Shown: piece after piece, positions 18,952 to 27,004 of the stretch
Numbering within the stretch: the first letter of the stretch is position 1
Layout: every line of letters begins with the position of its first letter
Assembly (NCBI RefSeq): GCF_003952225.1
Contig: NZ_CP034437.1
Span: 2,556,501 to 2,620,500 of the forward strand
Direction: 5' to 3'
From: Paenibacillus albus
Lineage (GTDB): Bacteria; Bacillota; Bacilli; Paenibacillales; Paenibacillaceae
Length of the DNA stretch: 64,000 nt
The notes under the pieces: model-generated
What the model was told of the DNA's origin: nothing
Seen by the model: only the letters and a program-made list of their open reading frames with translations
Database searches by the model: none
Made by a program: the position numbers and the translations under genes

Positions 18952-20097
18952 CTACAGCCCTCGCATCTTCAGCAAATACTGGCTGTACTGAAAGATCCGG
19001 TCAAGCGAACGTTTGCGAATGTCCGGTTCATCGAACTTCATCGGCTTTGCATTGGCCTCGAAGAACCAGACATGGCCGTCTTGATCGACGCCGAGATCCA
19101 TCGACATTTCCATCAGCTTGCGGCGGGAGCCGCGCTCGATCTGCCTCGCGATGATGAGCGCCGTATTGCGAGTCTTTATAAGCAGTTTACGTGCTTCATC
19201 TTGGCCAAATACGCTGACAAGCAGTTTCTCCGGGTCCTCGATGCTGCCGCCGCGAGGCACATGCGTCGTAATGCTGTAAGAGCCTGCAACCCGAGCGCCG
19301 ATGCCGCTGATATCCCATTGGCCGCGCCGATTCTTCTGCACAAGCGTTCGCAGATCGAAGGACCGCTCATTGAATGCAGCGAGCTGAATGCCTTGCTGAG
19401 CGATATACCGCTCGCCGCTGCTTTCTTTTACAATCCGAGCCCAGAGCTTCGCAATCGTGCCGCAATTGTAGGTGGTGCTGCCCTTATCGCCTTGAATCTT
19501 CAGCGTATAGGGGAGCGTCTTCTCCGGCTGCAGCTGAATCGTCATAATGCCCTTGCCCGCTTTACCGCTGACCGGCTTCAAGTACAGAAAACGGTGCTTC
19601 AGCATCATTTTGCCGAGGCCTCCCGCTGTCAAGAGACGCCGTGTAGCGGGAATGAACGGCTGCGTCGTGCGGGACTGGCGCAGCCATTTGAATAGGCTCC
19701 ACTTGTTGAAGAACGAAGGGTTAAAGATTTGAATTTCCGGATGATTGACGCAAGCTGCGATCTTCCGCCTTGCTTCCGGTTGCAGCTCATCCTCGCGCAG
19801 CGGAATCCGGTTATAGATCAAGTTCGGAACAGGGAACTTCTGCCCAATCCACGTATCGGTATCTCTGTCATAGGTGAAGCCGTCAAGCAGCTTCCGACGA
19901 AGCTTCAGCTGCTTGACAGTAACCACGTAAACGAGGAAGCCGTGATCGGCACCTGCTGCAATAATGTCGGCGAAGTTGCTCCGGTTGCCGCGAAACAGCT
20001 GGATGTCGTCTTCAATCGTCAATATTGCAAGAACGGACTGCTTGCTCTGAATGATGGCGGCTTCGTCCGCTGAATCCTCGTGAAATACGAGTGCCAT
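18952..20097 (-). CDS. yheC: YheC-like ATP-grasp protein (short form)
   Basis: This 381-residue YheC/YheD-family protein lacks the long N-terminal barrel. The N-terminal third reads SVLAILTIEDD and includes a VPNLIYNRIP segment found across the family. The ATP loop is YLKPVSGKAGKGI, the lysine-binding strand is LRTLVQKNRRGQW, and the catalytic tail is WFFEANAKP with E and N preserved. The start ATG 20097 overlaps the stop of the preceding gene (TGATG), so translation is coupled. With the long-form gene upstream it forms a yheD-yheC type pair. The symbol is at family level only. Confidence 0.85.
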   Translation of the reverse strand: MALVFHEDSADEAAIIQSKQSVLAILTIEDDIQLFRGNRSNFADIIAAGADHGFLVYVVTVKQLKLRRKLLDGFTYDRDTDTWIGQKFPVPNLIYNRIPLREDELQPEARRKIAACVNHPEIQIFNPSFFNKWSLFKWLRQSRTTQPFIPATRRLLTAGGLGKMMLKHRFLYLKPVSGKAGKGIMTIQLQPEKTLPYTLKIQGDKGSTTYNCGTIAKLWARIVKESSGERYIAQQGIQLAAFNERSFDLRTLVQKNRRGQWDISGIGARVAGSYSITTHVPRGGSIEDPEKLLVSVFGQDEARKLLIKTRNTALIIARQIERGSRRKLMEMSMDLGVDQDGHVWFFEANAKPMKFDEPDIRKRSLDRIFQYSQYLLKMRGL

Positions 20098-21473
20098 CAG
20101 ACTTCGCCTCCTTGCCCCGTGAACTTGCTGAGGTACATGCAGTGCTCCAGGATATGATTAACCGACTCCCGTCCTTGCGCGCGAAGTGCCGGATGGCTGA
20201 AGATCGAACGGCCCGGCTTGGCGTTCGCTTCGAACATCCACACCTCACCGTCCTTGTCGATGCCGATATCCAGGCCAAGCTCACCGAGCGTATGCGGGAA
20301 GTTGCGCTCGATGGCTTCCGACAGCTTCACGGAAACTTCTTTCGCTTTGGTCAGCATCTCGTCGGAGCGCTCGCCGAAGGCTTGCTTGAGCGCCTGTTCC
20401 GGCGTGAGCAGTTGGCCGCCGTTCTTGATATGCGTCGTTACGCTGCCGCGGCCCGCTTTCTTCGCGCCGATGCCGACCGGCACCCATGCGTTGTTGCCGT
20501 TCTTATGCATATGAAAGCGGAAGTCGATCGGGCAGCCATCGATTTCGATGAGCCGAACGCCTTGCTGGCTCACATACCGGCCGAGTCCGCTGCCATGCCT
20601 CGTTTCCAGCATCCGCATTAAGCTGTTGAAGTTCGTAAATCGCAGCAGGACGTTCGTGCCGCCTCTGCGATAACGGGCGAAATATCCGCGCTTCGGATGA
20701 TACGTAAGCCGGTAAATACCGATGCCAAGGCTGCCTGCAGTCGGCTTGTAATAGATGAATTGATGGTTCTCGAGCATCTCTTTTATTTTATCCGAGCGTG
20801 GGTTCGTGACGGACTCCGGCAAGTGTTCGAGAGCCTCTACGTCCTTGTCGAGCAGCTTATATACATCCGATTTGTTGAAGAAGCTCCAGTTGAAGAACGG
20901 AACACCTTTACGGATGAATCGCTCCCTGAGCGACATGATCGTAGAAGTGGTCTCTGCAACGCGGCTCGGCAAACGGTTATAAACAACATCGGGAAGCGGA
21001 ACGACTTTGCGATACCAGCCGCCGGTGCTGTTCAAGAAGTAGCCGTTAATCGTGCCTTGATTCCAGTTCACGTCTCTCGGAGTAAAGGCGAAGAAATAGG
21101 CCTTGCGTTCCCCTATCCGAAGCAGTTGGCGAATATATCCGGAGCGGGAGCCAAACGGGGACTCGCTGGAACGACTGCCGTCTGTCAGGACTCCGATCAG
21201 CGGACCAAGCTGAACCTCATTGTCGTCTCCTTGAATAAAGGAGATGCTGCCGGCTTTCGGCACACGGATGGATTGGCGGACGCCAGCGGACAGATAGAGA
21301 TGGTGACCTTGCCGCTCAATGGTTTTGACCGCTGCGGTTATAACCTCGTGGCCGAGCTTTAATTGAATTGTCTTTTTGCCGGCAAGCTTCAGCGACTTGA
21401 GGAGTGAGCCCGACAGATAGACGATACGGTCGCTTGATGGTGAGAAGTGTACATGACAAGATGTCAAACTCAT
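20097..21473 (-). CDS. yheD: YheD-like ATP-grasp protein (long form)
   Basis: This 458-residue protein is close to Bacillus YheD in length. An N-terminal beta-rich domain (about 1-95) ends in LGPLIGVLTDG and is followed by the ATP-grasp region. Motifs are PDVVYNRLPSR, YYKPTAGSLGIGI (ATP loop), RFHMHKNGNNAW and WMFEANAKPGR (catalytic E and N). YheD of Bacillus localises around the forespore as part of the coat. It overlaps the genes on both sides by a few bases. The substrate is unknown. Confidence 0.87.
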   Translation of the reverse strand: MSLTSCHVHFSPSSDRIVYLSGSLLKSLKLAGKKTIQLKLGHEVITAAVKTIERQGHHLYLSAGVRQSIRVPKAGSISFIQGDDNEVQLGPLIGVLTDGSRSSESPFGSRSGYIRQLLRIGERKAYFFAFTPRDVNWNQGTINGYFLNSTGGWYRKVVPLPDVVYNRLPSRVAETTSTIMSLRERFIRKGVPFFNWSFFNKSDVYKLLDKDVEALEHLPESVTNPRSDKIKEMLENHQFIYYKPTAGSLGIGIYRLTYHPKRGYFARYRRGGTNVLLRFTNFNSLMRMLETRHGSGLGRYVSQQGVRLIEIDGCPIDFRFHMHKNGNNAWVPVGIGAKKAGRGSVTTHIKNGGQLLTPEQALKQAFGERSDEMLTKAKEVSVKLSEAIERNFPHTLGELGLDIGIDKDGEVWMFEANAKPGRSIFSHPALRAQGRESVNHILEHCMYLSKFTGQGGEV

Positions 21474-22663
21474 GGATGAACCTCCTGGATGTATCTCCCT
21501 TGATTTCGGTTTGAATGGAATAATGGTTTCTGGCGAGCAGCGAGATGCAGGGCATACTGCAGCGGCCGCATGACCGCAGCTTCATACGTGTGCTCATCAT
21601 CCTCAAAAGATTGACGGCCAGGCTTGCTGTTTGCTTCCAGCAGCCATATTCGGCCGTCCTGTTCAATGCCGAAGTCTAGCCCAAGCTCGGCAAAACGTCC
21701 GAAATGCTGCTCCAGCACTTCGGCTGCACATTCGCTGATACGGCGGATGAGCTGCAGCATTCGAGCTGCGACTTCTTCACCGAAGCGCTCTGTAAGCACA
21801 TCTGCAGCATTCGCTGCGGTGCCACCGCCGTGCAAATTCGAGGTAACGCTTCCGCTCTCGCCCGTGCGAATGGCAGCGCCGGTGAAAGTCCACCTTCCAA
21901 AGCCGTCCTTTTGCACAAGTGCACGAACGTCGAAGGGACAGCCGGTCTCGTCAATCAACTTGAGACAGGGCTGGATAACGTAAGGTGCTCCAGCGGTGAA
22001 CCGGAAGATCCAGCTGCATACATTACGCCAACTGGAGAACGCATGTGAAAGAGGACGGTTCCTTCGGTCTCTGCCATCAATCTGCCAGCCGTTTGCCGCC
22101 CGTATGAGTCGAAATGCACCTTTGCCCTGCGCACCGGCAGATGGTTTCATGAAGATGCCGTCCTCGTGCTGGCTTGCTGCAAGCTCGAGACTATGCGCGC
22201 CGGAATAACCCACCGAGCTCGGGACATGCGGCGCTAGCTTGGTATTGCCACTCAGCACGCTGTAGACATATAGCTTGCCGGGAAGCGAACCATTCAATAG
22301 AGTATACGGCTTCAATCGTTTTAGTTCGTTCAGCGCCTCCACTATCAGCGCGTAATGATCGGATGACTTAGGCAGCGCCCGGTCATAGACAAGGTCGGGA
22401 AGCGGGAAGCTTCCCGCATGCCATGCTCCGTCCCGCAGCTGATAACCGTGAAGCGTTCGGTTCACTGCGTACGGGACGCTGGTGGCGCAGAAGAAATATA
22501 CGAGCAGCCCAAGTGATTGCGAGAGGCTGTTCAGCAGACGGCAGAAGGAGTCCTCCGGCAATGCGGAAGGCGCCTTGCTCTCGCCTTGAGCACCGGAGAC
22601 GGACTTCGGGCGAATTTCACTGATCATAACGCCAAGTACGGGAAATTGTTCAGAGATAGCCAT
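21470..22663 (-). CDS. yheC: YheC-like ATP-grasp protein (short form)
   Basis: This 397-residue short-form family member begins FPVLGVMISEI and carries an extra, probably disordered, loop around residues 20-35 (SVSGAQGESKAPSA). Motifs are LPDLVYDRALPK, MKPSAGAQGKGAF (ATP loop), VRALVQKDGFGRW, SVTSNLHGGG and WLLEANSKPGR. Catalytic residues are kept. The stop overlaps the start of the next gene by four bases (ATGA), and it begins 21 bases after the preceding long-form gene, so it is the second gene of the operon. Confidence 0.86.
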   Translation of the reverse strand: MAISEQFPVLGVMISEIRPKSVSGAQGESKAPSALPEDSFCRLLNSLSQSLGLLVYFFCATSVPYAVNRTLHGYQLRDGAWHAGSFPLPDLVYDRALPKSSDHYALIVEALNELKRLKPYTLLNGSLPGKLYVYSVLSGNTKLAPHVPSSVGYSGAHSLELAASQHEDGIFMKPSAGAQGKGAFRLIRAANGWQIDGRDRRNRPLSHAFSSWRNVCSWIFRFTAGAPYVIQPCLKLIDETGCPFDVRALVQKDGFGRWTFTGAAIRTGESGSVTSNLHGGGTAANAADVLTERFGEEVAARMLQLIRRISECAAEVLEQHFGRFAELGLDFGIEQDGRIWLLEANSKPGRQSFEDDEHTYEAAVMRPLQYALHLAARQKPLFHSNRNQGRYIQEVHP

Positions 22664-22684
22664 GCGGTCGCTACCTCCTTTTCG

Positions 22685-24046
22685 TTAAAATTCGGCAAGA
22701 TGCCGGGCATAGCGAATCAAATTGCGGACAGACGGGCGGATTTTGTTATCCTGCAGCGGCGTATTATCGTTCTTGGACGGCTTCGAGTTGACCTCGAGCA
22801 GCCAGACCCGGCCGCTCGTATCGAGCGCCAGATCGATACCAAGCTCACCGAAGTGAGCAGGGATGTGCGTATCAATACCCTTCGCAATTTCAAGAGCTGC
22901 GCGGGTCAGTTTTCCAGGTGCATCACTGCTGTTGGATAGGTTTGACTTTGCGACCGCCTCACGAACCGTGCTGAGCGTACCGCCTCTGGCAAGATTGGAG
23001 ACGAAATGATTGCTTCCGGCTGTACGCGCGACGATGGATGTGAGCATCCATTTGCCGAGCTCATTCTTCTGCACAAGCGCGCGGAAATCGACGGGCCGCC
23101 CCAAAATATCAATCAGATGAAGACCTTGCTGGATCTGATAACGGACCGTTTTCATTTTGCCGGAGATGGATGCGTACAGTTTGGCGATCCCGTTAAAATG
23201 CTGTCTCCGCGTCCCGAGCGTAGTCGCATATTGTGCAGAATAAGAATCGGTATCGACTCTGGTGATGCGGATAATGCCTTTGCCCAGACTGCCGCGCACC
23301 GGCTTGAGGAAGACGGTGTTGTGCTTACTGCACATCGCCTTGAGCATCGGCAAGCTGCGCAGCACATGCGATTCCGGCAAATATTTGATGAGGGAGCCGT
23401 CCTTCACCAATGCTTCGAACACTTCGGATTTATCGAGAAACTTCTCGTTGAACACCGTACTTCCATGCCGGAGCTTCACTTCTTTAATAAATTGCTGCAC
23501 GTTCACGCGATTCTCCAGCTTGCGGCTCGTTAAACGGTTGTTAACGACATCGGGAACGGGCATCATCACTTTCCGCCAGCCATCGGAGTAGACCCATCCC
23601 TCAACATGATTGAAATTATCAGTTACATGATCCGGCGTAAAAAAATAAACATGAGCGCCTTGGGCGGCGCAGGCATCGACGAGTTCCTTGCAGAACATAG
23701 TGATGGAGCCGAAAGGCCGGTCTCTTGTTTCGGGATCGTCGCGGCTGATAAGAACACCGATGAGCGGTCCAAGCGAGAGAGTAGATGTATCGTAGTTGTA
23801 ACGGATGCGAAGCGATGTACCTACGAACAAGCCCATCTTCCTTGCTAAGCTTTGACCGATGCGCATGCCGTCATATCGCTCAACGGGCACTACTTTGACA
23901 TAATGGCGAAGCGCTCCAAACTTCAGGATGACCGGCTGTCCTTGCGGAATTTTCCACTGTCTTAAATAAGCATCGCCGAGCATTATGGCATCATCCGGCA
24001 AGATGCCTGGGCTGATGACCTGAACGGCGACTTTCGATTTGAGCAT
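22685..24046 (-). CDS. yheD: YheD-like ATP-grasp protein (long form)
   Basis: This first gene of the five-member cluster encodes 453 residues, the same length as Bacillus YheD. An N-terminal barrel domain (1-95; SPGILPDDAIMLG, LSLGPLIGVLIS) precedes the ATP-grasp region with PDVVNNRLTSR, FLKPVRGSLGKGI, FRALVQKNELGKW and WLLEVNSKPSK. ATG 24046 follows AAGGAG; the upstream in-frame codon at 24094 would add 16 low-complexity residues and has no ribosome site. A sigma-K-like promoter lies about 80 bases upstream. It differs clearly in sequence from the other long-form copy, so the duplication is not recent. Confidence 0.87.
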   Translation of the reverse strand: MLKSKVAVQVISPGILPDDAIMLGDAYLRQWKIPQGQPVILKFGALRHYVKVVPVERYDGMRIGQSLARKMGLFVGTSLRIRYNYDTSTLSLGPLIGVLISRDDPETRDRPFGSITMFCKELVDACAAQGAHVYFFTPDHVTDNFNHVEGWVYSDGWRKVMMPVPDVVNNRLTSRKLENRVNVQQFIKEVKLRHGSTVFNEKFLDKSEVFEALVKDGSLIKYLPESHVLRSLPMLKAMCSKHNTVFLKPVRGSLGKGIIRITRVDTDSYSAQYATTLGTRRQHFNGIAKLYASISGKMKTVRYQIQQGLHLIDILGRPVDFRALVQKNELGKWMLTSIVARTAGSNHFVSNLARGGTLSTVREAVAKSNLSNSSDAPGKLTRAALEIAKGIDTHIPAHFGELGIDLALDTSGRVWLLEVNSKPSKNDNTPLQDNKIRPSVRNLIRYARHLAEF

Positions 24047-24123
24047 CGACGAAGCTCCTTCCAGGCTGGAGGATGACGAGGTGCAGCTTCTCAAGGTCTT
24101 AGGCAGTTACACACGAATTAATT

Positions 24124-24152
24124 CATCATATGAGGACAGATATACCTTGGTG
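24124..24152 (-). promoter_or_regulatory. Candidate sigma-K promoter of the YheC/D operon
   Basis: On the minus strand CACC (24149-24152) is followed by 16 bases and CATATGATG (24124-24132). This fits the sigma-K pattern mACm-N16-CATAnnnTA with one mismatch at the last base. The RNA start would be about 70 bases before ATG 24046. Sigma-E was also considered, but its -35 element is missing. Confidence 0.5.
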
Positions 24153-24225
24153 ATTGGCGGACAGCGTCCGAACAGCGAAAAATAGGCATATGCCCCCCGT
24201 TTTTTCTGAAAACTTGACCTGCTTC

Positions 24226-24234
24226 TGCTACAAT
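24226..24234 (+). promoter_or_regulatory. Extended -10 promoter of ytoI
   Basis: TGCTACAAT is a good extended -10 element (TGnTATAAT with one mismatch), 37 bases before the GTG start of ytoI. No -35 is seen at the right distance, as is common with extended -10 promoters. Confidence 0.45.
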
Positions 24235-24271
24235 AGAACGTACCCTAGTACTAGAAAAGGAGTGACCGTCC

Positions 24272-25615
24272 GTGGCTTCCGGAGTAAATGGGCTAGAAGC
24301 GCTAACGAAACACGAGCGTCTTATGCAATATATTAATGCTCTCGAGATCGGTACCAAACTATCGGTGCGCACGATGGCAGAGGAGCTCGAAGTAAGCGAG
24401 GGCACAGCATATAAGGCGATCAAGGAAGCGGAAGCGGCCGGGCTTGTCAGCACGAAAGAACGGATCGGCACGGTCCGCATTCAGCGCCGCAACCGAGAGA
24501 CGCTCGAGCGGCTGACGTTCGGCGAGGTTGTTGAAATTGTGCAAGGCGAGCTGTTCGGAGGCTCGGCGGGTCTTGATAATACGCTGCATAAGTTTGTGAT
24601 CGGCGCGATGGAGCTGGATGCGATGGTGCGGTACATCGACGCCGGCAGCTTGCTGATCGTCGGTAACCGGGAAGGGGCGCACAGATGCGCGCTCGAGCAG
24701 GGCGCGGGCGTACTGATTACGGGGGGATTCGGCACAAGCGAAGAGATCAAGCGGCTCGCAGATGTGAAAGGGCTGCCCATCCTCTCCTCCAAGTACGATA
24801 CCTTTACCGTTGCTTCGATGATTAACCGGGCGATGTTCGACAGGCTGATCCGCCAGAAAATCATGCTCGTCGAAGACATCGTCACGTATAGCCGTCCGGT
24901 AGAGACGATGCGGCTTGGCGAGACGAAGAACGATTATATGCTGCTTGCGGCCAGAGTTGGCGGCTCGCGTTTTCCGGTGCTGGATGATCGAGGCCGGGTA
25001 GTCGGGATGATGACAGCTAAGGATGCCGAAGGCGAGCAAGATACACAGCTCGTGGACAAGCTGATGACACGCAGCCCGATTACAGCTGCGCCGAATATTC
25101 CGATTGCCTCCGCGGCGCATACGATGGCGGCTGAAGGCATTGATCTGCTGCCGATCGTCGATAAGAACCGCAAGCTGCTCGCTGCGCTCAGCCGAACGGA
25201 AGTGCTGGAAGCGATGCGTTATGCAGGAAAGCAGAAGGAGTCCGGTGAAACGTTCGATGAATTGATCGGTGCGGGCTTCGTGAAGAAAGAGAATGAACAG
25301 AGCGATTGGCTCTATGAAGGGCGAATTACTCCGCAAATGTCAGGGACGTTCGGTACAATTTCAGAAGGGGTGCTGGTCACCTTAATGACGCAGGCAGCTC
25401 GGGTGCTTATTCGAGAGATGGGGAAGCGGGATTATATTATCGAGAGTATGACGACCTATTTTGTAAGGCCGATACAGCTGGAGAGCGAAGTGGTCATTCA
25501 GCCGAGCCTGCTGGAGATGAGCCGCAAGAGCGCTAAGCTCGAGATCGAGCTAAAGGACCCAAGCGGCCTTGCTGCCAAAGCAATGCTTACCGCACAATTA
25601 ATTGATCCGTACTAA
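24272..25615 (+). CDS. ytoI: YtoI: HTH-DRTGG-CBS-hotdog protein
   Basis: This 447-residue multi-domain protein is like Bacillus YtoI. It has a winged-helix region (about 10-65; VSEGTAYKAIKEAEAAGLV), a DRTGG domain (about 70-185), two CBS domains (about 190-310, including LPIVDKNRKLLAALSR) and a C-terminal hotdog thioesterase-like domain (about 325-445; SGTFGTISEGVLVTLM). CBS and DRTGG domains suggest it senses a nucleotide and may regulate transcription. The start is GTG 24272 behind AAAGGAG. It is convergent with ytpI and overlaps its end by four bases, the same neighbour pair as in Bacillus. Confidence 0.88.
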   Translation: MASGVNGLEALTKHERLMQYINALEIGTKLSVRTMAEELEVSEGTAYKAIKEAEAAGLVSTKERIGTVRIQRRNRETLERLTFGEVVEIVQGELFGGSAGLDNTLHKFVIGAMELDAMVRYIDAGSLLIVGNREGAHRCALEQGAGVLITGGFGTSEEIKRLADVKGLPILSSKYDTFTVASMINRAMFDRLIRQKIMLVEDIVTYSRPVETMRLGETKNDYMLLAARVGGSRFPVLDDRGRVVGMMTAKDAEGEQDTQLVDKLMTRSPITAAPNIPIASAAHTMAAEGIDLLPIVDKNRKLLAALSRTEVLEAMRYAGKQKESGETFDELIGAGFVKKENEQSDWLYEGRITPQMSGTFGTISEGVLVTLMTQAARVLIREMGKRDYIIESMTTYFVRPIQLESEVVIQPSLLEMSRKSAKLEIELKDPSGLAAKAMLTAQLIDPY

Positions 25616-25908
25616 CCTTTCATCGAGCGGTAAATGCTGTTGTTGCGCAATCCCGCGAACAGATTGAACAGGCCAAGAACGATAAACAACGTGCCGATAA
25701 TGACTTTAATTGTCGAGCCGTTGTAAGCAAGCATGGCGAAAAGGGCAATGAAGATGAGCATGATGCCCATGTAGATGTTCATGCGTGCGGCATAGATGCC
25801 TCGCTGCCGAGTGTCGGTTGATCGGCGTGCTTTATAGCTGTTGTAAACCGAGAACAGCGATGTGCCGATAATCACGATGACGATCAGCCAGTGAAGTGTA
25901 CTTTCCAT
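25612..25908 (-). CDS. ytpI: YtpI family membrane protein
   Basis: This 98-residue protein has three hydrophobic helices (about 5-23, 45-65, 68-87) separated by short basic loops, matching YtpI of Bacillus, which also lies next to ytoI. The function is unknown. The start ATG 25908 has AAGGAG about 12 bases upstream. An extended -10 element lies at 25959-25967. Confidence 0.82.
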   Translation of the reverse strand: MESTLHWLIVIVIIGTSLFSVYNSYKARRSTDTRQRGIYAARMNIYMGIMLIFIALFAMLAYNGSTIKVIIGTLFIVLGLFNLFAGLRNNSIYRSMKG

Positions 25909-25958
25909 GAGGTTATTGCAGCTCCTTTTTAGTTGTGCAGGTTATACATGTTTGTCCC

Positions 25959-25967
25959 ATTGTAGCA
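25959..25967 (-). promoter_or_regulatory. Extended -10 promoter of ytpI
   Basis: TGCTACAAT on the minus strand, about 50 bases before ytpI. It is the same nine bases as the ytoI element at 24226. The -35 region is poor. Confidence 0.4.
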
Positions 25968-26011
25968 TGAATTGCCGCATCAGCGAAAATAAGCCTGTGC
26001 CCCCACCTGTG

Positions 26012-26530
26012 TCAATTATGTGATCGGTCGGGGTCGTACGGCATCGCTTTAAACCACACCTGCAGCACATTATCGACGACGAGCATCGTCCGAATTTCGA
26101 CGGTGAATTCTTTGCCGCTCGTCAGCAAATAGACTTTGTTATCCATCAGCTCCCGGCCGAGCTCGCCATTGGCATTGATCTTATAAATACTCGTGCCGAC
26201 GAAGACGCTGAGGTCCTTCCTCAGCTTATCCTTCAGCTCCAGCTTCAACTGCTCGTCCGTCAAGGCGGGACTATCCGATGCTCTATTGTCCAGCAAGATC
26301 GGCTGTATCGTCTTAATGACGGTATGCTGGTCTTTAAATTTATTCAGCTTTTCTACCCGATCTTCATACTCAATCAATTTATCCTCGAGCTCCGTGTTGC
26401 TGTCGCGCAAGGCGTTGAAACTCATGAAGAAGACTGCGTGATAGGCCATTGCGCCTAGTATGGCGCCAAGCACGACAAATGCGCATGCCTGGACCAGCCT
26501 CGTATACCGTTCAAAGGGCGGAACGCGCAT
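26012..26530 (-). CDS. ytrI: YtrI sporulation membrane protein
   Basis: This 172-residue protein has an N-terminal membrane helix (about 12-36), a coiled-coil region (about 42-70; NTELEDKLIEYEDRVEKLN) and a C-terminal soluble beta-rich domain. This matches YtrI, a mother-cell protein needed for normal spore formation in Bacillus. It follows ytrH on the same strand after three bases, so the two form the ytrHI operon under the sigma-E promoter upstream of ytrH. Confidence 0.86.
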   Translation of the reverse strand: MRVPPFERYTRLVQACAFVVLGAILGAMAYHAVFFMSFNALRDSNTELEDKLIEYEDRVEKLNKFKDQHTVIKTIQPILLDNRASDSPALTDEQLKLELKDKLRKDLSVFVGTSIYKINANGELGRELMDNKVYLLTSGKEFTVEIRTMLVVDNVLQVWFKAMPYDPDRSHN

Positions 26531-26533
26531 GAG

Positions 26534-26869
26534 TTAGACCGCCCCTCTGCACAGCCAGCGAATCAGCTCTGTCCCCATATGCGCGCCGAGGAAGGCGCAC
26601 AGAATGTAGGCGATCTGGAGCGCGACCGGCGATAGATGACCTTCGATCATATTGCTTTCAATGACCCTCATCGGATCAATCGTGCCGCCGACAGCGGCAA
26701 CTAGCGCCCAAATTTTGAGCCGCGAAGCGGTTTCCAGCATAATGGCAGCAGGTGCGGCAAGTACGAATACCGAGCCAATTCCGGCCAGCATAGAGCCGCC
26801 GAATACGACGCCGAAGGCGATGAAGAAATCAATCGTAGCTTTCGATAAGAAGGAGTCCATCCTTTTCAT
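26534..26869 (-). CDS. ytrH: YtrH sporulation protein
   Basis: This 111-residue protein has about three membrane helices and the conserved AFGVVFGGSMLAGIGSVF and GGTIDPMRVIESN segments of YtrH. AGGAGGG lies just before ATG 26869. In Bacillus ytrHI is a sigma-E operon required for full spore resistance, and here a near-consensus sigma-E promoter is found about 60 bases upstream. It is divergent from dnaE, as in Bacillus. Confidence 0.9.
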   Translation of the reverse strand: MKRMDSFLSKATIDFFIAFGVVFGGSMLAGIGSVFVLAAPAAIMLETASRLKIWALVAAVGGTIDPMRVIESNMIEGHLSPVALQIAYILCAFLGAHMGTELIRWLCRGAV

Positions 26870-26927
26870 TACACCCTCCTGTGAAATGCATAGGATACAG
26901 CTTCACAAGCAGCTCGTCCCTTAGTCC

Positions 26928-26957
26928 ATTCTATGGGCGAGCAAGGCGGCAATATGA
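26928..26957 (-). promoter_or_regulatory. Sigma-E promoter of ytrHI
   Basis: On the minus strand TCATATT (26951-26957) matches the -35 pattern kmATATT exactly. After 15 bases CATAGAAT (26928-26935) matches seven of eight bases of CATACAhT. The predicted leader is about 50 bases. Confidence 0.8.
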
Positions 26958-27004
26958 TAAACTAGTATAAATGCTTTTTCTTTGAAAGAAAGAAGGGACG
27001 ATCA

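Noticed and set aside
18516-19154. 212-codon plus-strand frame across the GNAT and ATP-grasp genes
   Set aside because: Shadow of two real minus-strand genes; composition is Arg/Ser-rich and there is no ribosome site.
20697-21362. 221-codon plus-strand frame opposite a YheD-like gene
   Set aside because: Antisense to a clear ATP-grasp gene and without a recognisable domain.
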